A stretch of DNA of 64,000 bases. Origin: Sphingomonas japonica. Its GTDB lineage: Bacteria > Pseudomonadota > Alphaproteobacteria > Sphingomonadales > Sphingomonadaceae. This document shows, piece after piece, positions 37,882-49,864 of the stretch. The stretch lies in NCBI RefSeq assembly GCF_006346325.1, contig NZ_VDYR01000001.1:806001-870000 (forward strand), given 5' to 3'. Position 1 is the stretch's first letter; each line of letters begins with the position of its first letter. The notes under the pieces are model-generated. The model was not told where the DNA came from. It did not search any database and saw only the letters and a program-made list of their open reading frames with translations. The position numbers were made by a program, and so were the translations under genes.

Positions 37882-38727
37882 ATGGCGGCACCAGTCGTCT
37901 CGATGCAGCAGCTCATCGAATCGGGCGCGCATTTCGGACACCAGACGCATCGCTGGAACCCGAAGATGAAACCGTACATCTTTGGCGACCGCAACGGCAT
38001 CCACATCCTCGACCTTTCGCAGACCGTGCCGCTGTTCGCGCGCGCGCTCGAATTCGTGTCGGCCTCGGTCGCATCGGGCGGCAAGGTGCTGTTCGTCGGC
38101 ACCAAGCGCCAGGCGCAGGAGCCGATCGCGGAGGCGGCACGCCGGTCGAACCAGCATTTCGTCAACCATCGCTGGCTGGGCGGCATGCTCACCAACTGGA
38201 AGACCATTTCGGGCTCGATCAAGCGTCTGAAGGCGCTCGAAGAGCAACTGTCGGGCGACACTACCGGCCTGACCAAGAAGGAAGTCCTCCAGCTCACGCG
38301 CGAAAAGGACAAGCTCGACATGTCGCTCGGCGGCATTCGCGATCTGAACGGCATCCCCGACATCATGTTCGTGATCGACGCCAACAAGGAAGAGCTGGCG
38401 ATCAAGGAAGCCAACACGCTCGGAATTCCGGTCGTGGCGATCCTCGATTCGAACGTCTCGCCCGACGGCATCGCGTTTCCGGTGCCGGCGAACGACGACG
38501 CCGCCCGCGCGATCCGGCTCTATTGCGAGGCGATCGCCATTGCGGCGACGCGCGGCAACAATGAACAGGCGATGCGCGGTCAGGACTTCGGTGCGATGGC
38601 CGAACCCCCGGTCGAACCCGCGCTCGAGACGGCAGCAGTCACGACCGACGCCGCAGCCGCGGCCGATGTCGAAACCGCCACGGCCGATGCCGATACTGCG
38701 GGAAGCGATCGCCCGGTCGACGCCTGA
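37882..38727 (+). CDS. rpsB: 30S ribosomal protein uS2
   Basis: uS2 binds at the back of the 30S head-body junction. Signatures: [27 protein letters not shown], and the [14 protein letters not shown] block. At 281 residues it is about 40 longer than E. coli S2 owing to an Ala/Thr/Asp-rich tail, usual in alphaproteobacteria. AAAGGAA lies 8 bases before the ATG. tsf follows. Confidence 0.98.
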   Translation: MAAPVVSMQQLIESGAHFGHQTHRWNPKMKPYIFGDRNGIHILDLSQTVPLFARALEFVSASVASGGKVLFVGTKRQAQEPIAEAARRSNQHFVNHRWLGGMLTNWKTISGSIKRLKALEEQLSGDTTGLTKKEVLQLTREKDKLDMSLGGIRDLNGIPDIMFVIDANKEELAIKEANTLGIPVVAILDSNVSPDGIAFPVPANDDAARAIRLYCEAIAIAATRGNNEQAMRGQDFGAMAEPPVEPALETAAVTTDAAAAADVETATADADTAGSDRPVDA

Positions 38728-38823
38728 CCGCCCGCGCGCTTCGGCGCGTCACCGATTTGTCATCCGGGCGGGGCAGGGCGTGATGCGCTTCCCCGCCCAA
38801 AAGCATAGTCAAAGGAACCGAAA

Positions 38824-39756
38824 ATGGCCGAGATCACTGCCGCTGCGGTGAAGGATCTGCGCGAGCGCTCCGGCGCTGGCATGATGGATTGCAAGAAGGC
38901 GCTGACCGAGAATGGCGGCGACATGGAAGCCGCCATCGACTGGCTGCGCACCAAGGGGCTTGCCGCCGCCGCCAAGAAGTCGAGCCGTACCGCGGCCGAG
39001 GGTCTGGTGGGGATCGCCGTCGCCGGCACCAAGGGCGCTGCGATCGAGGTCAATTCCGAAACCGATTTTGTCGCGAAGAACGACCAGTTCCAGGCGTTCG
39101 TCCGCGACGTGACCAATCTCGCGCTTGCGCAGGGTGACGACATGGACACGCTCAAGGCGGCAAAGATGCCTTCGGGCAAGACCGTCGAGGAAGCGCTGAC
39201 CAACAACATCGCCACCATCGGCGAGAACCAGTCGCTCCGCCGGGTGCGCCAGCTGTCGGTGAGCCAGGGCGCGGTGATCCCGTACGTTCACAACCAGGCG
39301 TCGCCGGGTCTTGGCAAGATCGGCGTTCTGGTCGCGCTCGAGAGCTCCGCGGGCGTCGACGTGCTTGAGCCGCTCGGCAAGCAGATCGCGATGCACATCG
39401 CTGCGGCATTCCCGCTGGCGCTCGACGAAAATGGCCTTGATCAGGACGTGATCGAGCGCGAGCGTGCGATCGCGACCGAAAAGGCCAGCGAGAGCGGCAA
39501 GCCCGCCGACATCATCGCCAAGATGGTCGAAGGCTCGGTCAAGAAGTTCGCCAAGGAGAATGCACTGCTCAGCCAGCCAATCGTGATGGACGGCAAGACC
39601 CCGGTCGCCGACGTGGTCGCCAAGGCGGCGAAGGACGCCGGTGCCGAGATTGCGCTGGTCGATTACGTCCGCTTCCAGCTCGGCGAAGGCATCGAGAAGG
39701 AAGAAAGCGATTTTGCCGCCGAGGTCGCAGCGACTGCAGGCATCAACAAGCCCTGA
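38824..39756 (+). CDS. tsf: elongation factor Ts
   Basis: Nucleotide-exchange factor for EF-Tu. The 310-residue protein has the N-terminal UBA-like domain ([19 protein letters not shown]) with the EF-Tu-contacting core [13 protein letters not shown]. It forms the rpsB-tsf pair; a terminator lies after it at 39811-39841. Confidence 0.98.
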   Translation: MAEITAAAVKDLRERSGAGMMDCKKALTENGGDMEAAIDWLRTKGLAAAAKKSSRTAAEGLVGIAVAGTKGAAIEVNSETDFVAKNDQFQAFVRDVTNLALAQGDDMDTLKAAKMPSGKTVEEALTNNIATIGENQSLRRVRQLSVSQGAVIPYVHNQASPGLGKIGVLVALESSAGVDVLEPLGKQIAMHIAAAFPLALDENGLDQDVIERERAIATEKASESGKPADIIAKMVEGSVKKFAKENALLSQPIVMDGKTPVADVVAKAAKDAGAEIALVDYVRFQLGEGIEKEESDFAAEVAATAGINKP

Positions 39757-39810
39757 TCGCCTGGGCACCGGATCGCCGCATCGGCGTCCGGTGTAACAGG
39801 TTGGCAATGC

Positions 39811-39841
39811 GGCGCGGTCCTTCTAAGGTCCGCGCCGTTTT
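39811..39841 (+). terminator. terminator after tsf
   Basis: GGCGCGGTCCTT pairs with AAGGTCCGCGCC (one internal T-T mismatch) around a 2-base centre, opening to a small loop, followed by GTTTT. It ends rpsB-tsf 55 bp past the stop. Confidence 0.75.
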
Positions 39842-39868
39842 GGTGCTCCCTCCGACCTTCTGGATTGC

Positions 39869-40603
39869 ATGACCGTCGTTCCGCGTTTCAATCGTATTCT
39901 GCTCAAGCTGTCGGGCGAGGTCCTGATGGGATCGGGCCAGTTCGGCATCGATCCCGACACCTGCGATCGCGTCGCCCGCGAAGTGAAGGGCGTTACCGAC
40001 ACCGGCCTTCAGGTGTGCATGGTGGTCGGCGGCGGAAACATCTTTCGCGGTCTTGCCGGCGCAGCCCAGGGCTTCGACCGCGCGAGCGCCGACTACATGG
40101 GCATGCTCGCCACGGTGATGAACGCGCTTGCCATGCAGAACGCGCTGGAAAAGACCGGGGTTCAGACCCGCGTCCAGTCGGCGATCCCGATGGCCAGCGT
40201 GTGCGAACCCTATATCCGTCGCCGCGCAGAGCGGCATATGGAAAAGGGCCGCGTCGTGATCTTTGCCGCGGGCACCGGCCTGCCGTTCTTCACCACCGAC
40301 ACCACCGCCGCGCTGCGTGCCGCCGAAATGGGCTGCGACGCGCTGTTCAAGGGGACCAGCGTCGACGGTGTCTATGACGCCGATCCCAAGAAGGTCGCGG
40401 ATGCCAAGCGCTACGATACGCTGACCTTCGATCGCGTCCTCGCCGACAATCTGCGCGTGATGGACGCAAGCGCCGTCGCCTTGTGCCGCGACAATCACAT
40501 CCCGATCGTCGTCTTCAATATCCGTGAGGAAGGCAACCTCGCCGCCGTGCTGCGCGGTGAAGGCGTTTCGACGATCGTCCAGAACACCAACGACAAGCAC
40601 TAG
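39869..40603 (+). CDS. pyrH: UMP kinase
   Basis: Phosphorylates UMP to UDP. The 244-residue hexameric amino-acid-kinase-fold protein shows [22 protein letters not shown], the [19 protein letters not shown] [33 protein letters not shown] and [14 protein letters not shown]. frr follows after 10 bp. Confidence 0.97.
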   Translation: MTVVPRFNRILLKLSGEVLMGSGQFGIDPDTCDRVAREVKGVTDTGLQVCMVVGGGNIFRGLAGAAQGFDRASADYMGMLATVMNALAMQNALEKTGVQTRVQSAIPMASVCEPYIRRRAERHMEKGRVVIFAAGTGLPFFTTDTTAALRAAEMGCDALFKGTSVDGVYDADPKKVADAKRYDTLTFDRVLADNLRVMDASAVALCRDNHIPIVVFNIREEGNLAAVLRGEGVSTIVQNTNDKH

Positions 40604-40613
40604 GGGAGCCGAC

Positions 40614-41167
40614 ATGGCCGCATATGACAAGGCCGATCTCGAACGCCGCATGGCGGGCGCCGTGGAATCGCTCAAGGGCGATCTTTCGGGCCTGCGTACC
40701 GGTCGCGCATCGACGTCGCTGCTCGATCCGGTCACGGTCGAGGTGTACGGTGCCAACATGCCGCTCAACCAGCTTGCCACCGTTTCGGCGCCCGAGCCGC
40801 GGATGCTGAGCGTGCAGGTGTGGGACAAGAGCAATGTCGGCCCGGTGGACAAGGCGATCCGTTCGGCAGGGCTGGGGCTCAATCCGATCGTCGATGGCCA
40901 GAATCTGCGCCTCCCGATCCCCGATTTGACCGAGGAACGGCGCAAGGAACTCGCCAAGCTTGCCAGCCAATATGCGGAAAAGGCACGTATCGCCGCGCGC
41001 AACGTCCGCCGTGACGGGATGGACGGGCTCAAGACCGACGAGAAGAAGGGCGTCTATTCCGAGGATGAGCGCAAGCGGCACGAGACCGAGGTGCAGAAGC
41101 TGACCGACGCCACGATCGCCGATATCGACGCCGCAGCCAGTGCCAAGGAAAAGGAAATCCTGGGCAA

Positions 41168-41171
<4 letters not shown>
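40614..41171 (+). CDS. frr: ribosome recycling factor
   Basis: Splits terminated ribosomes together with EF-G. The 185-residue protein has [20 protein letters not shown] near residue 30 and the C-terminal helical domain ([15 protein letters not shown]). GGGGAG lies 7-8 bases before the ATG. The stop overlaps uppS (GTGA). Confidence 0.97.
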
Positions 41172-41919
<748 letters not shown>

Positions 41920-41923
<4 letters not shown>

Positions 41924-42711
41924 CACCCGATCAAGCCGCACAGCGCAAGGCCGACCTCAATCAGCGCCTGGCCGTCGGCGGCGCCTTGCTCGCCGTGGCG
42001 GCGGCGGCGATCGCGATCGGGGGCATCCTGTTCTGGCTGCTGGTCGTGATCGGTGCGCTGGTGATGATGGCCGAATGGGCCGACATGCTGCGCGTCGATC
42101 GCAAGGCCAAGCGCATCGCGCTGTTCGCGCTGTCGGTGCCGCTGGCGATCCTCGCCCCGATCGCGTCCGGCGCCAGCTTTTTCGCGCTCGGCCTGGTCGT
42201 CGCCGCAGCAGTGTTCGTCGCGACGATCACCCGGCGCGGCGATCTGGCGCGCGGCGTGCTGTATGTCGGGCTGCCGGCATTGGCGATCGTGTTCATCCGC
42301 GGGCTCGAAGACGGCCTGTTCCTGTCGCTTTGGGCGATGGGCCTGGTATGGGCGTGCGACACCGCTGCCTTTTTCGTCGGACGCTCGGTCGGCGGCCCCA
42401 AATTCGCGCCGCGGATCAGCCCCAACAAGACCTGGTCGGGGTTCGTCGGTGGCGTATTCGCCGCGGCGGTGCTCGGCGGGGTGATGATGCACTATGGCCT
42501 ATCCCCGTGGCTTGCGGTGGCGACGCCGTTCCTGGCGGTCGTGTCGGCGCTCGGCGATCTCTACGAAAGCTGGCTCAAGCGGCAGGCGGGGATCAAGGAT
42601 TCGGGCACCCTGCTGCCCGGTCATGGCGGCATGCTCGATCGGCTCGACGGGCTGGTGCCGGTCGCGCCGCTCGCCGCGCTGGCGATCCTGATGGTACAGG
42701 TCGCGGCATGA
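41920..42711 (+). CDS. cdsA: phosphatidate cytidylyltransferase
   Basis: Makes CDP-diacylglycerol, the precursor used by PssA. The 263-residue membrane protein carries the CdsA signature near the C terminus: SALGDLYESWLKRQAGIKDSG and LPGHGGMLDRLDGL (in parts). The start is GTG overlapping the uppS stop (GTGA); the frame is open further upstream inside uppS and is rejected there. Confidence 0.95.
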
Positions 42712-43865
42712 AGCGCGTGACGATCCTTGGCGCCACCGGATCGGTCGGCAGCTCGACGCTCGACCTGATCGAGCGCGATCCGGGCGCATTCGACGTCGTC
42801 GCGCTCACCGCCAATTGCGACGTCGCCAAGTTGGCCCAGGCGGCGATCCGCACCGCTGCGAAGGTCGCGGTGGTCGCAGATCGATCCTGCCTTGCCGCGC
42901 TCGAAGCCGCGCTGGCGGGGACCGGGATCGAGGCGTGGGGCGGCGCCGACGCCGTATGCGACGCTGCCCGCTTGCCGACCGACTGGACCATGGCCGCGAT
43001 CGTCGGCACTGCCGGACTGCGGCCGGTGATGGCGGCGATCGAGGCGGGCGGCGCGGTTGCGCTGGCCAACAAGGAAGCGCTGGTCTCCGCCGGGTCGGTG
43101 ATGACCGCGGCGGCGCAGCGCAGCGGCACCATGATCCTGCCGGTCGACAGCGAGCATAACGCGGTGTTCCAGTGCTTCGACTTCGCGCGGCCCGGCGGGG
43201 TCCGCCGCGTGATCCTTACCGCAAGTGGCGGGCCGTTCCGCGAGCGCAGCCTGGCCGACATGCGCGGCATCACGCCGCAGCAGGCGGTCGCCCATCCCAA
43301 CTGGTCGATGGGCGCCAAGATTTCGGTCGATTCGGCGACGATGATGAACAAGGGGCTCGAACTGATCGAGGCGTTCCACCTGTTCCCGATCGCCGCCGAT
43401 CAGCTTGACATCCTCGTCCACCGCCAGTCGGTGATCCATTCGATGGTCGAATATGTCGACGGTTCCGTGCTCGCGCAGCTCGGCGCGCCCGACATGCGGA
43501 CACCGATCGCCCACGCGCTGGCGTGGCCCGATCGCATGGCCACGCCTGTCGATGCGCTTGATCTGGCGCGCATCGGCCGGCTCGATTTCGAGCAAGCCGA
43601 TCCGGTACGCTTCCCGGCGCTCGGGCTGGCCCGCGCTGCGCTGGCTGCAGGCGGTGCCAGACCTGCGGTCCTCAACGCCGCCAACGAGGTTGCCGTCGCG
43701 GCGTTTCTCGAGGGGCGCGTCGGCTTCCTCGAAATTGCCGCAATCGTCGCCGATACGCTGGAGCGCTATGCCCCGGATGCGCCGGACAGCCTCGACGCGG
43801 TGCTCGCGATCGACGCAGAGGCGCGCCGACATGCGGGCGAGCGAGTGAAGGATTGCGTGCATTGA
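42708..43865 (+). CDS. dxr: 1-deoxy-D-xylulose 5-phosphate reductoisomerase
   Basis: Second enzyme of the MEP isoprenoid pathway. The 385-residue protein has the NADPH motif GATGSVGSSTL, NKEALVSAG, PVDSEHNAVFQC, and the substrate loop HPNWSMGAKISVDSATMMNKG (in parts). The start overlaps the cdsA stop (ATGA). Confidence 0.97.
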   Translation: MKRVTILGATGSVGSSTLDLIERDPGAFDVVALTANCDVAKLAQAAIRTAAKVAVVADRSCLAALEAALAGTGIEAWGGADAVCDAARLPTDWTMAAIVGTAGLRPVMAAIEAGGAVALANKEALVSAGSVMTAAAQRSGTMILPVDSEHNAVFQCFDFARPGGVRRVILTASGGPFRERSLADMRGITPQQAVAHPNWSMGAKISVDSATMMNKGLELIEAFHLFPIAADQLDILVHRQSVIHSMVEYVDGSVLAQLGAPDMRTPIAHALAWPDRMATPVDALDLARIGRLDFEQADPVRFPALGLARAALAAGGARPAVLNAANEVAVAAFLEGRVGFLEIAAIVADTLERYAPDAPDSLDAVLAIDAEARRHAGERVKDCVH

Positions 43866-44995
43866 CCGAAAATCCCGGACTGCTGCTATCGGTTCTCGCC
43901 TTCGCCTTGCTGATCGGACCGTTGGTGTTCGTGCACGAAATGGGCCATTATCTCGCCGGCCGGTGGTTCGGGGTGAAGGCTGAGGAATTCGCGGTCGGCT
44001 TCGGGCGCGAGATCGCCGGGTTCACCGACCGCCGCGGCACGCGCTGGAAATTCGGCTGGCTGCCGATGGGCGGCTATGTCCGCTTCGCCGGCGACATGAA
44101 CCCTGCCAGCCAGCCTGATCCGGAATGGCTGGCGCTACCGGCCGACCAGCGCGCCCGAACCTTTCAGGCAAAGCCCCTGTGGCAGCGCGCGATCATCGTT
44201 GCGGCGGGCCCATTCGTGAACCTCGCGCTGGCAGTGTTGATCCTCGGCGGCTTCGCGGTCGCCTATGGCGCGAGCAGCACGCCGCCGGTAGTCGGAGGGA
44301 TCGCCGAGGGTGGCGCCGCGGCGAGCGCGAGTCTGGCCGAGGGCGATCGGATCGCCGCGCTGGGCGGTCGGACCGTCGAGACATTCGACGATATCGTGAA
44401 CTATGTCCAACTACGGCCGGACGAAACCGTCCGTGTGGATATTGTCCGCGACGGGGTTCCTCGCGCGTTGGACCTGACGATCGGCGTCGAGCGCCAGGCG
44501 GATCGCTTCGGCAACGAATATCGCATCGGCCGCCTGGGCATTACCCGAGCCGCAGCGGAACGCCGTCCGGTCGGGCTGCTTGAAGCGCCATTGGTCGGAA
44601 TCCAACGCACCGGCGACATCATCACGATGATGGTCGAGACATTGACCCAGATCGTGACTGGGCGTCGCTCGCTCGACGAACTGGGGGGCCCCCTGCGCAT
44701 TGCCGAAGCTTCCGGACAGGCTCTGTCGCTGGGCTGGCCGGAGTTCGTGACGCTGATCGCGCTGATCTCCATTAATCTGGGATTCATCAACCTGTTGCCA
44801 GTCCCGATGCTGGATGGCGGGCATCTGCTATTCTATGCGGTCGAGGCGATCCAGCGAAAGCCTGTCGATCCGCGTGTCATGGATTGGGCGTTCCGGGGAG
44901 GGCTGGCGGCGCTGCTCGCGCTGATGTTCTTCGTGACGATTAACGATCTCGGCGCATTTGGCGTATGGCGAGGCCTCGCCGGGTTGATCGGCTGA
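43862..44995 (+). CDS. rseP: site-2 protease RseP (M50)
   Basis: Intramembrane zinc protease that cuts anti-sigma factors and signal-peptide remnants. About 377 residues: HEMGH at 25-29, a PDZ domain in the middle, and the second metal motif LPVPMLDGGH. The TTG at 43862 overlaps the dxr stop (TTGA) and has AAGGA at a 9-base distance; a TTG at 43853 is directly against AAGGA and so is less likely. Confidence 0.95.
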   Translation: MTENPGLLLSVLAFALLIGPLVFVHEMGHYLAGRWFGVKAEEFAVGFGREIAGFTDRRGTRWKFGWLPMGGYVRFAGDMNPASQPDPEWLALPADQRARTFQAKPLWQRAIIVAAGPFVNLALAVLILGGFAVAYGASSTPPVVGGIAEGGAAASASLAEGDRIAALGGRTVETFDDIVNYVQLRPDETVRVDIVRDGVPRALDLTIGVERQADRFGNEYRIGRLGITRAAAERRPVGLLEAPLVGIQRTGDIITMMVETLTQIVTGRRSLDELGGPLRIAEASGQALSLGWPEFVTLIALISINLGFINLLPVPMLDGGHLLFYAVEAIQRKPVDPRVMDWAFRGGLAALLALMFFVTINDLGAFGVWRGLAGLIG

Positions 44996-45010
44996 CACGG
45001 TTAGGGCAGG

Positions 45011-45044
45011 GGCGAGCCGGCCCGATTTGGGCTCGCCGGGTTTT
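45011..45044 (+). terminator. terminator after rseP
   Basis: GGCGAGCC (45011-45018) pairs with GGCTCGCC (45030-45037), followed by GGGTTTT. It lies 15 bp past rseP and 16 bp before bamA. Confidence 0.6.
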
Positions 45045-45059
45045 CGGTATTTGGGGTAG

Positions 45060-47885
45060 ATGGTGACCGCGATCAATATTTCCAGACTCGGCGGAGGCGC
45101 AGCGACGCTGCTGCTCGCGACGACCATGTTGTCCGGCCTGGCACATGCCCAGACGAGCGAGACCGCCCCGGCGAATGCCGATCCTGCGGTAACTTCCGAC
45201 GCCCCGCCGGCCACGCCCGTCGCCGCCACGCCTGCTACCAGCGCGGCTTCGCCCGCATCGCAGGAAGCTGCGCCGGTGGTTCCCCAGCGCACGATCCGCT
45301 CGCTGCGCGTCGAAGGATCGCAGCGCATCGAACCCGAAACGGTACTGTCGTACACCAAGCTGCGCGTCGGCCAGCCCTACAGCAACGAAACGCTCGACCA
45401 GGCGCTCAAGGACGTGCTCGCGTCCGACTTGCTGGCGACCGCAGAGATCGCCGGCGTCGAGACCGGCGACATCATCATCCGCATCCAGGAAAACCCGATC
45501 ATCAACCGCGTCATCCTGGAAGGGAACAAGCGGCTGAAGAACGACAAGATCCTGCCCGAGATCAAGCTCGCCCCGCGCCAGATCTTCACGCGTACCGCCG
45601 TTCGCGCCGACGTCGCGCGCATCGTCGAGCTGTACCGCCGCCAGGGCCGCTTCGCTGCGGTGGTCGAGCCAAAGCAGGTGGCGCTCGACCAGAACCGCGT
45701 CGATGTCGTGTTCGAGATCACCGAGGGGCCCAAGTCCAAGGTCCGACAGATCAACATCATCGGCAACGAGCTGTTCTCCGACGATGACCTGCGCGAACAG
45801 ATGGCGACCAAGCAGGCGCGCTGGTTCCGCTTCTTCAGTTCGAACACCAGTTACGACCAGGATCGCCTGGCCTATGACCAGCAGAAGCTGCGGCAGTTCT
45901 ACCTGACCGAAGGCTATGCCGATTTCCGCGTGATATCCGCGGTGGCCGAGCTGACCCCGGACAAGGAAGACTTCATCATCACCTATGTCGTGGAGGAGGG
46001 GCCCCGCTATAAGTTCGGTGAGGTCACCGTCGAAAGCGCGATCCGAGACTTCAATGGCGAGGCGCTGGCCAAGGCGGTTCCGGTCAAGGAAGGCGAGTGG
46101 TTCAACGCCCAGCTCGTCGAGGATTCGGTCGATCAGCTGAGCGAGACTGCCGGCCTGTTCGGCTATGCCGCGGCGGACATCACGCCCGACTATATCCCCG
46201 ACCGCGAAGCGCTGACCATGGGGATCGCCTTCTCGATCGGCGAGGCGAACCGCACCTATGTCGAGCGCATCGACATTACCGGCAACACGCAGACGCAGGA
46301 TAAGGTGATCCGGCGCGAGCTGCGCATCGCCGAGGGCGACGCGTTCAACTCGTTCCTGGTGCGCCGTTCGCAGGATCGCATCAATTCGCTCGGCTATTTC
46401 CAGGACAAGTTCGAGATCGAACAGCAGGAAGGCTCGTCCCCCGATCGCGTCGTGCTGCTCGCCAATGTCGAGGAACGCTCGACCGGCGAGCTGTCGCTTT
46501 CGGCGGGCTTTTCCAGCCTCGAGCGGTTCATCATCCAGGCGTCGATCCGCCAGCGCAACTTCCGCGGCAAGGGTCAGGACGCCCAGGTCTCGGTCAATTA
46601 TTCGACCTATTCCAAGTCGATCGAGGCGAGCTTTACCGAGCCGTATCTGTTCGACAAGAACATCGCGCTCGGCGGCACGCTATTCCGGCGCGATTACAAC
46701 TCGTTCAACTTCATCGGCCAGGATCGCAACACCACCTATCAGCAGGTATCGACCGGCGGGCAGCTCAGTACCGGCATCCCGCTCACCGAATATTGGACCG
46801 TGTCGGGCCGCTATCGCCTCAGCCAGGACAATGTCTCGCTCGACGAAGCGACCTTCTTCACCAACGGCGTGTGCGATCCGCTCAAGGCCGGGCGCTATCT
46901 GTGCGAAGCGATCGGCGATCGGCTGACCTCGCTGGTCGGTACCTCGCTGATCTACGACAGCCTCAACAGCCGCCTGCGTCCCAGCGCGGGTCAGCGCGTC
47001 GTCGTCGGCACCGACTTTGCCGGACTGGGTGGCGACGTTCGCTATGTGCGCGCGACCTTCGACGCCGACAAATACTGGAATGTCGGCAGCGGCTTCATCT
47101 TCTCGCTCGGCGCCGAGGGCGGATATATCCACTCGCTTGAGGAAAGCCGCGGCCCCGGCATCGACAAGGTGCGCATCGTCGATCGCTTCTATCTTGGCGA
47201 ACCGCAGTTCCGCGGCTTCGACATTCGCGGCGTCGGGCCACGCGTGCAGCGTATCCCGTTCACCCAGGATGCCGACGGCAACACGATCCTGGTCACCGAT
47301 CGCGACCAGATCATCGATGACGCGCTGGGTGGCCGCGCCTATTATCTCGCCAAGGCCGAGCTGGAAATTCCGCTGGGTGCAGGTGCGCAGGAACTGGGGC
47401 TGCGGCCATCCGTGTTCGTTCAGGCCGGCGCGCTGTTCGGCATCACCGAACCGCGCAGGACGGTCGACTTCGAACAGGCCACCGACGCCACCGGCAATCT
47501 GCTGTTCAACGTGGATGGCTCGCCGACGCTGCTGGCGCTGAGCACCCCGGTCAACACAACCGATGGGCTGCCGCTGTATGTCAACGAATATACCAGCGAC
47601 GCCGGGGCCGAACTCACGCGCCTGACAACCTGCGCTTCGGGGTATGCCGACACCTATGGCGGCACCTGTTCGGGAACCGCCGACAATGACCGCGCCGTCA
47701 ACACGACGCAGCCGTTCTTCGAACGCTTCGTCGGCAATTCGGCGAAGCCACGCATCACCGTCGGCATCGGCGTCAACTGGAACTCGCCGTTCGGACCGCT
47801 GCGCATCGATCTCGCCAAGGACATCATATCGGTCGAGGGCGACGATCCCAAGCTCTTCACTTTCAACGTAGGGACTGCATTCTGA
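45060..47885 (+). CDS. bamA: outer membrane protein assembly factor BamA
   Basis: BamA inserts beta-barrel proteins in the outer membrane. The 941-residue protein has a signal peptide (cut after AHA, about residue 30), an Ala/Pro-rich linker (to about 75), POTRA domains ([20 protein letters not shown] opens the first), and the C-terminal 16-strand barrel ending with Phe. It is longer than E. coli BamA (810) because of the linker and barrel loops; a loop near residue 800-890 contains cysteines. skp overlaps its stop (TGATG). Confidence 0.96.
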   Translation: MVTAINISRLGGGAATLLLATTMLSGLAHAQTSETAPANADPAVTSDAPPATPVAATPATSAASPASQEAAPVVPQRTIRSLRVEGSQRIEPETVLSYTKLRVGQPYSNETLDQALKDVLASDLLATAEIAGVETGDIIIRIQENPIINRVILEGNKRLKNDKILPEIKLAPRQIFTRTAVRADVARIVELYRRQGRFAAVVEPKQVALDQNRVDVVFEITEGPKSKVRQINIIGNELFSDDDLREQMATKQARWFRFFSSNTSYDQDRLAYDQQKLRQFYLTEGYADFRVISAVAELTPDKEDFIITYVVEEGPRYKFGEVTVESAIRDFNGEALAKAVPVKEGEWFNAQLVEDSVDQLSETAGLFGYAAADITPDYIPDREALTMGIAFSIGEANRTYVERIDITGNTQTQDKVIRRELRIAEGDAFNSFLVRRSQDRINSLGYFQDKFEIEQQEGSSPDRVVLLANVEERSTGELSLSAGFSSLERFIIQASIRQRNFRGKGQDAQVSVNYSTYSKSIEASFTEPYLFDKNIALGGTLFRRDYNSFNFIGQDRNTTYQQVSTGGQLSTGIPLTEYWTVSGRYRLSQDNVSLDEATFFTNGVCDPLKAGRYLCEAIGDRLTSLVGTSLIYDSLNSRLRPSAGQRVVVGTDFAGLGGDVRYVRATFDADKYWNVGSGFIFSLGAEGGYIHSLEESRGPGIDKVRIVDRFYLGEPQFRGFDIRGVGPRVQRIPFTQDADGNTILVTDRDQIIDDALGGRAYYLAKAELEIPLGAGAQELGLRPSVFVQAGALFGITEPRRTVDFEQATDATGNLLFNVDGSPTLLALSTPVNTTDGLPLYVNEYTSDAGAELTRLTTCASGYADTYGGTCSGTADNDRAVNTTQPFFERFVGNSAKPRITVGIGVNWNSPFGPLRIDLAKDIISVEGDDPKLFTFNVGTAF

Positions 47886-48514
47886 TGACGATTTCCAAGA
47901 CGCTTCTCGCCGCACTGCTGGTTGCGCCCGCAGCGCTGCCGATGGCCGCTGCCGCGCAAACGCTGCCCGACGTAAAGGTCGCGGTGGTCGATTCCGACCG
48001 CATCTTCCGCACCTGCACCGCATGCGTCGCGGCCAATGCGCAGTTGCAGCAGCAGCAGCAGACGCTGCGCACCAGCGCACAGCAGCTTGCGACCCCGCTC
48101 CAGACCGAAGGCCAGGCGATCCAGGCCGCAGTTCAGGCCGCACGCGGCAATCCCGATGCGGCGCTCCAGACGCGCATTACCGCGTTCGAACAGCGCCAGC
48201 AGACCGCGCAGCAGCAGATCGCCACGCAGGAGCAGACGCTGCAGCGCAATGCTGCCTATGTCCGCCAGCAGATCGGTCAGCGCATGGGCCCGATCATCAC
48301 CCAGATCGCGCAGCAGCGCGGCGCCACGCTTGCGCTCGACAAGCAGAGCACCTTCTTCAACGCACCTGCGCTCGAGATCACCGACGCGGTGCTGGCGTCG
48401 CTCAACTCGGCGCTGCCCAGCGTCAGCGTGACCGCGCCTGCGCCACAGCAGCCTGCAGCCGGCACCGCGCCTGCCGCCGCTGCCCCGACGACCCCGGCCC
48501 CACAGGGCCGATGA
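47885..48514 (+). CDS. skp: periplasmic chaperone Skp/OmpH
   Basis: Holds unfolded outer-membrane proteins for BamA. The 209-residue product has a signal peptide (cut after AAA, about 24), [15 protein letters not shown], then a long Gln-rich coiled coil ([19 protein letters not shown]) and an Ala/Pro tail. Start overlaps bamA; stop overlaps fabZ (ATGA). Confidence 0.9.
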   Translation: MTISKTLLAALLVAPAALPMAAAAQTLPDVKVAVVDSDRIFRTCTACVAANAQLQQQQQTLRTSAQQLATPLQTEGQAIQAAVQAARGNPDAALQTRITAFEQRQQTAQQQIATQEQTLQRNAAYVRQQIGQRMGPIITQIAQQRGATLALDKQSTFFNAPALEITDAVLASLNSALPSVSVTAPAPQQPAAGTAPAAAAPTTPAPQGR

Positions 48515-48987
48515 TCGAGACCGGCGACGAGGGCCGGGTGCTCGGCCCGCTGGACATCCAGCGGGTCATGGCAGCGCTTCCGCATCGCTATCCGATGCTG
48601 CTGGTCGACCGCGTCGAGGAACTGCACCTCGACCGGTCGATCGCCGCGATCAAGGCGGTGACGATCAACGAAGGGTTCTTCCAGGGTCATTTCCCGGGCC
48701 GTCCGATCATGCCGGGCGTATTGATCGTCGAGGCGATGGCGCAGGCCGCGGGCATCCTGGCGGTCGAGTCGCTCGGGCTCGCCGGATCGGGCAAGCTCGT
48801 CTATTTCATGGCGATCGACGATGCCAAATTCCGCAAGCCGGTCGAACCCGGCGTCCTGCTGCGGCTCGAGGTCGAGTTCGTGCAGAAGCGCTCGAGCGTG
48901 TGCAAGTTCGCCGGCCGCGCGCTGATCGACGGCCAGCTCGCGGCGCAGGCGAATTTCACCGCGATGATCGCCGATCCACCCGCCTGA
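48511..48987 (+). CDS. fabZ: 3-hydroxyacyl-ACP dehydratase FabZ
   Basis: Dehydrates 3-hydroxyacyl-ACP in fatty-acid elongation. The 158-residue hotdog-fold protein has the catalytic pair H60 ([11 protein letters not shown]) and E74 (LIVEAMAQA). The ATG overlaps the skp stop. The bamA-skp-fabZ order is standard in proteobacteria. Confidence 0.97.
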   Translation: MIETGDEGRVLGPLDIQRVMAALPHRYPMLLVDRVEELHLDRSIAAIKAVTINEGFFQGHFPGRPIMPGVLIVEAMAQAAGILAVESLGLAGSGKLVYFMAIDDAKFRKPVEPGVLLRLEVEFVQKRSSVCKFAGRALIDGQLAAQANFTAMIADPPA

Positions 48988-49077
48988 GCGCGGACGCTTG
49001 CATCTATCGGGCGGCGCGTGTACCGCGCCGCCTTTCTCCGGCTGGTCGGAAACCAGCCACTATTGGAGCCTATAGCC

Positions 49078-49308
49078 GTGAAAAAGAACATCCATCCCGA
49101 CTATCACATGATCAAGATCCAGATGACCGACGGCAGCACGTTCGAAACGCGCTCGACCTGGGGCAAGGAAGGCGATCTGATGACGCTCGACATCGATCCG
49201 CTCGCGCATCCGGCATGGACCGGTGGCACGGGTCGCCTGCTCGACGCCGGCGGCCAGGTCGCACGCTTCAATAAGCGGTTCGGCGGGCTTTCGCTCGGCA
49301 AGAAGTAA
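49078..49308 (+). CDS. rpmE: 50S ribosomal protein bL31
   Basis: A 76-residue protein bridging the subunits. The GTG at 49078 gives [18 protein letters not shown], the family start; TTGGAG lies about 9 bases upstream. No cysteines are present, so it is a zinc-free form. Confidence 0.96.
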   Translation: MKKNIHPDYHMIKIQMTDGSTFETRSTWGKEGDLMTLDIDPLAHPAWTGGTGRLLDAGGQVARFNKRFGGLSLGKK

Positions 49309-49369
49309 GCAACGTCACGGCGAAATGGTGTTAACGCGCCGTTAGCCGCGCGGGCCTATTCCGATCTGC

Positions 49370-49702
49370 ATGCTCGCAGGTCGGACCTTTTCCCTTCCCG
49401 CAGAATTCGAACCCGCCGTTCTGCCGGTCGGTCGCCGTGCTCCGCGCGCGCCGGTTTCGCTTGACGCGAAGCTGGGCCGCGGCGGCCTCGACCGAACCTT
49501 GTGCCGCGTTACCGACCTGTCGCCGCACGGCGCGCGCATTCAGACCTATTCGATGCTGCGCGCGGGATCGACGATCTGGCTGACGCTGCCTGGCGGGGCT
49601 CCGATATCCGCCCACATCGCGTGGGCCGACGACTATGCCGCAGGGCTCGCTTTCGACGATGCGCTGCCAGACGGACAGTTTGAAGCGCTCGCTCACGGCT
49701 GA
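49370..49702 (+). CDS. PilZ-domain protein
   Basis: A 110-residue protein made of one PilZ-like domain: RRAPR (27-31 approx.) followed by CRVTDLSPHGARI, fitting the RxxxR and D/NxSxxG c-di-GMP-binding motifs. It may bind c-di-GMP and act on motility or surface behaviour; no target is evident from neighbours. Confidence 0.8.
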   Translation: MLAGRTFSLPAEFEPAVLPVGRRAPRAPVSLDAKLGRGGLDRTLCRVTDLSPHGARIQTYSMLRAGSTIWLTLPGGAPISAHIAWADDYAAGLAFDDALPDGQFEALAHG

Positions 49703-49713
49703 GCGAGAGCGCG

Positions 49714-49803
<90 letters not shown>

Positions 49804-49864
49804 AAACTCTAGCATTTCTGCCAATTCCCTCGCTATATCACACTCGAAACCGCTGCAACAGTAC

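Noticed and set aside
43853..43861. TTG at 43853 as the rseP start
   Set aside because: It directly abuts AAGGA, leaving no spacing; the TTG at 43862 has 9-base spacing and a 4-bp overlap with dxr.
48045..48250. CAG-rich repeat in skp as a tandem-repeat or CRISPR-like array
   Set aside because: It encodes a Gln-rich coiled coil with no regular unit or spacers. No CRISPR array is present in the window.
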